Origin: a virus
Virus record (IMG/VR): IMGVR_UViG_3300017948_000002
Coordinates: 1 to 48,960 of that record
Direction: 5' to 3' (one strand)
Length of the DNA: 48,960 bases
Shown here: in pieces, positions 47,140 through 48,960 of the stretch
Numbering within the stretch: the first letter of the stretch is position 1
How the letters are laid out: every line of letters starts with the position of its first letter
The notes under the pieces: generated by a model
Seen by the model: only the letters and a program-made list of their open reading frames with translations
Database searches by the model: none
Told to the model about the DNA's origin: nothing
Made by a program: the position numbers and the translations under genes

Positions 47140-48960
47140 CTATCGAATTTACCAGTCGAGGTTATTTGATTGGAGATTTGTGTATCAAGAGTACGGATTT
47201 TATCTTGTGAGTTACGTTTAATATGTGCGTTATCAAATTCATCCATACGAGCTTTTGATAAAGCGGCGTGAGCCGATAAGGCAAGGTCACGTGCTTTACC
47301 ACGAAAGGCGCTCTTTAAATTCTTTTGCTCTTGAAGAGTTTTCTCAATTAACAGCTCTCTCTGCCAAGGCGTTGTCTGGAAAATATTATCATTTGAGGTT
47401 CTGAAAATGTTATGCTCTTTTGGCCAACGTCCTGAGCCAAGAAAGTTATCTACATGATTATACATAGCCTTCGCATAATATGATAATTGTGCATCAGTAG
47501 CAGAACGGCCTTTCATGTAGGATTGAACTTTCATAGTATCAATCAAACGTGACTCCAACTCCTGACCAAACTCTTTCGGCATCTGGCTTATATAATTATG
47601 CATAAAAGACAAGAAATTCGGATTCTGCATACCCTCACGAGTATTCTGATGCTCGAAGAATATCTCAGCTTTCTTTAAAGATTTAGGATAGAAATAATCA
47701 TTAATATCATCTACAAAGTCTTTATCATCTAAATCCTTAAAATAATCCGCTAAACTTTTCCCTTGTTGGCGGGCATTTTTTGAGTGCTCTGCAAGTCGAA
47801 CTTTATAGTCGGGAACAATATTATAACGCGCCGAGGGCTCTCCATATTTATTAGTGGTACGCTCAGAGCGGATTTTAAATCCAGGCGTTTGTTTAACTGC
47901 TCTGTTGGCTCTACTCGCATTAACAACTTTATCCTGCGTAAGTTCTCTCTCTGCTTTTGTTGTGGCCTTCTGTAAGTCCTTGGCATAGAGTTTCTCCGCG
48001 TATTGCTGTAGTTGTTCTGGAGTTACTAGAGTACCAGCACCTGGGGCTTTAGCTAACTCAGTTGTAGCTTTTTTCTGGTAGTATTGAAGAGTGTGAACGG
48101 CACTTGGTTGTTTAAGATTAGAAGTCGCTTTTTGTTCAGAGTGCTCTTCTACATCTATAACACGTGAACCAATTTCGGAACTTGAATCATAAGTTAACTG
48201 AGCTAGTTTTTGTCCAAGTTCTTTCTCCTCCCCAGGCGTGAGATTAGCTAATTTTCTATCGCCTAACCAATCACGAATAAACTTTGCACTTGAAAGCACT
48301 GGTGCCCAGCGAGCAGGATCACGTTCTAGATTATTACGCTCCCAAGCAACTACATCTGAGTGACTCATTCCAGTGAAGTGTTGCATATCATCAATATGCT
48401 GAAGAGCATCTCTAAATATAAGTTGCTGACCAGGTACACCAGTCACCGCTATGTTATTAGCAACTTCAGTCTTGTGTTTATCATACAGTTCAATAGAAGT
48501 ATCTTTAACTAAACCCTGCTGTGCTAAATCAAGACGTTCGGTTTCAGAACTGATCTTTGGTTTCCAAGCTTCTGGAGCTACGTCAGAGAGTTTTTTAAGC
48601 CCTATTCCACCAACATCAAATAAACCATGAAACACAGTAAACCCAAGTGCATCTCTCCAAGCCTCTCCAGGATCACTCTGTTTATGGGTTGCTGCTCCAT
48701 ACGCTAAACCAGTAGAACCTGCCATCAAATAACCAGCAATCTTTTTTCCGACTGGAGTTTTCATCAACCTGGCTGTCAAAGAAGTTCCAACCGCTTCTGG
48801 GCCTAGTTCCAAAGTAGCAAACAACGGTGTGTTTGCTACCCCTTCGGCTATGGTTGATGTGGCCTTGTTCCAGAAACCCTCTCGTGTTGGTAACGCGTCA
48901 GACCAGAATTGATGATTAGCATCTTGTAGTTTAGCCCCTTTTGATACTAACCCTTCAGTA
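47127..48960 (-). CDS. Very large internal-virion-type protein, C-terminal part (continues at 842-1)
   Basis: Frame stays open from the end of the window to a TAA/TAG-type stop at 47127; codon phase matches the 842-1 segment across the 123-base junction. A TTG at 48824 could be mistaken for a start but is internal (codon 286). The segment contains helical, charged regions with hydrophobic patches (LMAGSTGLAYGAATH) and later DDLN-type linkers. Together with the N-terminal part it makes an 850-aa protein, probably an internal or ejection protein. Confidence 0.85.
   Translation of the reverse strand, partial: TEGLVSKGAKLQDANHQFWSDALPTREGFWNKATSTIAEGVANTPLFATLELGPEAVGTSLTARLMKTPVGKKIAGYLMAGSTGLAYGAATHKQSDPGEAWRDALGFTVFHGLFDVGGIGLKKLSDVAPEAWKPKISSETERLDLAQQGLVKDTSIELYDKHKTEVANNIAVTGVPGQQLIFRDALQHIDDMQHFTGMSHSDVVAWERNNLERDPARWAPVLSSAKFIRDWLGDRKLANLTPGEEKELGQKLAQLTYDSSSEIGSRVIDVEEHSEQKATSNLKQPSAVHTLQYYQKKATTELAKAPGAGTLVTPEQLQQYAEKLYAKDLQKATTKAERELTQDKVVNASRANRAVKQTPGFKIRSERTTNKYGEPSARYNIVPDYKVRLAEHSKNARQQGKSLADYFKDLDDKDFVDDINDYFYPKSLKKAEIFFEHQNTREGMQNPNFLSFMHNYISQMPKEFGQELESRLIDTMKVQSYMKGRSATDAQLSYYAKAMYNHVDNFLGSGRWPKEHNIFRTSNDNIFQTTPWQRELLIEKTLQEQKNLKSAFRGKARDLALSAHAALSKARMDEFDNAHIKRNSQDKIRTLDTQISNQITSTGKFDRWDF
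48838..48960. repeat. Terminal direct repeat, right copy
   Basis: Identical to bases 1-123. See the left copy: assembly overlap of a circular or permuted genome of 48,837 bp. Confidence 0.95.

Noticed and set aside
48824-48824. TTG as start of a 565-aa protein
   Set aside because: The frame is open upstream across the junction to an ATG at 842 with a perfect Shine-Dalgarno.

Overview
The window is one complete circular (or circularly permuted) genome of a tailed bacteriophage. The last 123 bases repeat the first 123, so the unit is 48,837 bp. One long late gene runs across the junction, which shows the contig was cut open arbitrarily. Portal, scaffold-like, HK97-type capsid and terminase genes are present, along with a probable adaptor, a nozzle-like protein, two very long internal-virion-type proteins and a beta-helix tail spike. 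There is no tape measure, tail tube or sheath gene, so a short-tailed (podovirus-like) virion is the best inference. No integrase, repressor, phage RNA polymerase or tRNA gene was found. Promoters look like sigma-70 sites, so the phage probably relies on host RNA polymerase and is probably lytic. The host is not identifiable with confidence; a Gram-negative soil or peat bacterium (possibly Acidobacteriota) is a weak guess from the style of the tail-spike N-terminus.

Layout. Minus strand, leftward from about 17.8 kb through position 1 and round to 41.1 kb, is the late block. In transcription order it holds a leader gene, a small-terminase candidate, an HExxE-motif protein, two small proteins, TerL, a holin-like protein, the portal, a scaffold candidate, a decoration candidate, the major capsid protein, an HNH endonuclease, head and connector proteins, the nozzle, the adaptor, internal virion proteins (473, 850 and 597 aa), a 51-aa protein, a PurD-like ATP-grasp enzyme and a signal-peptide-bearing spike. 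It ends at a strong bidirectional terminator (41.05-41.09 kb). A second HNH gene with its own promoter lies at 17.9-18.4 kb.

The divergence zone (18.4-20.1 kb) contains non-coding DNA with promoters, hairpins and a symmetric AT-rich structure that is the best origin candidate. Plus strand, 19-29 kb, holds many small early genes separated by unusually elaborate RNA structures. It also has two coding hexanucleotide microsatellites (Gly-Ser or Ala-Leu repeats, depending on frame), a J-domain protein, a von Willebrand A protein, an FtsK-type motor and a SleB-type lysin. Plus strand, 29-41 kb, is the replication and recombination block: RHH protein, DUF3310, HNH, Cas4/RecB-like nuclease, Sak4-like ATPase, SSB-like protein, HAD phosphatase, a UDG-like/3'-5' exonuclease fusion, a separate family A polymerase, a DUF3987 helicase, DUF551, and a co-chaperonin in which a DnaJ-type zinc module sits where the GroES mobile loop should be.

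Most distinctive points: the GroES/DnaJ-zinc hybrid, the J-domain + vWA + FtsK cluster, the paired microsatellite genes, two leader RNAs whose main stem competes with an upstream hairpin, a compact promoter/Shine-Dalgarno cassette used at several sites, and the PurD-like enzyme and secreted-looking spike at the end of the late operon.
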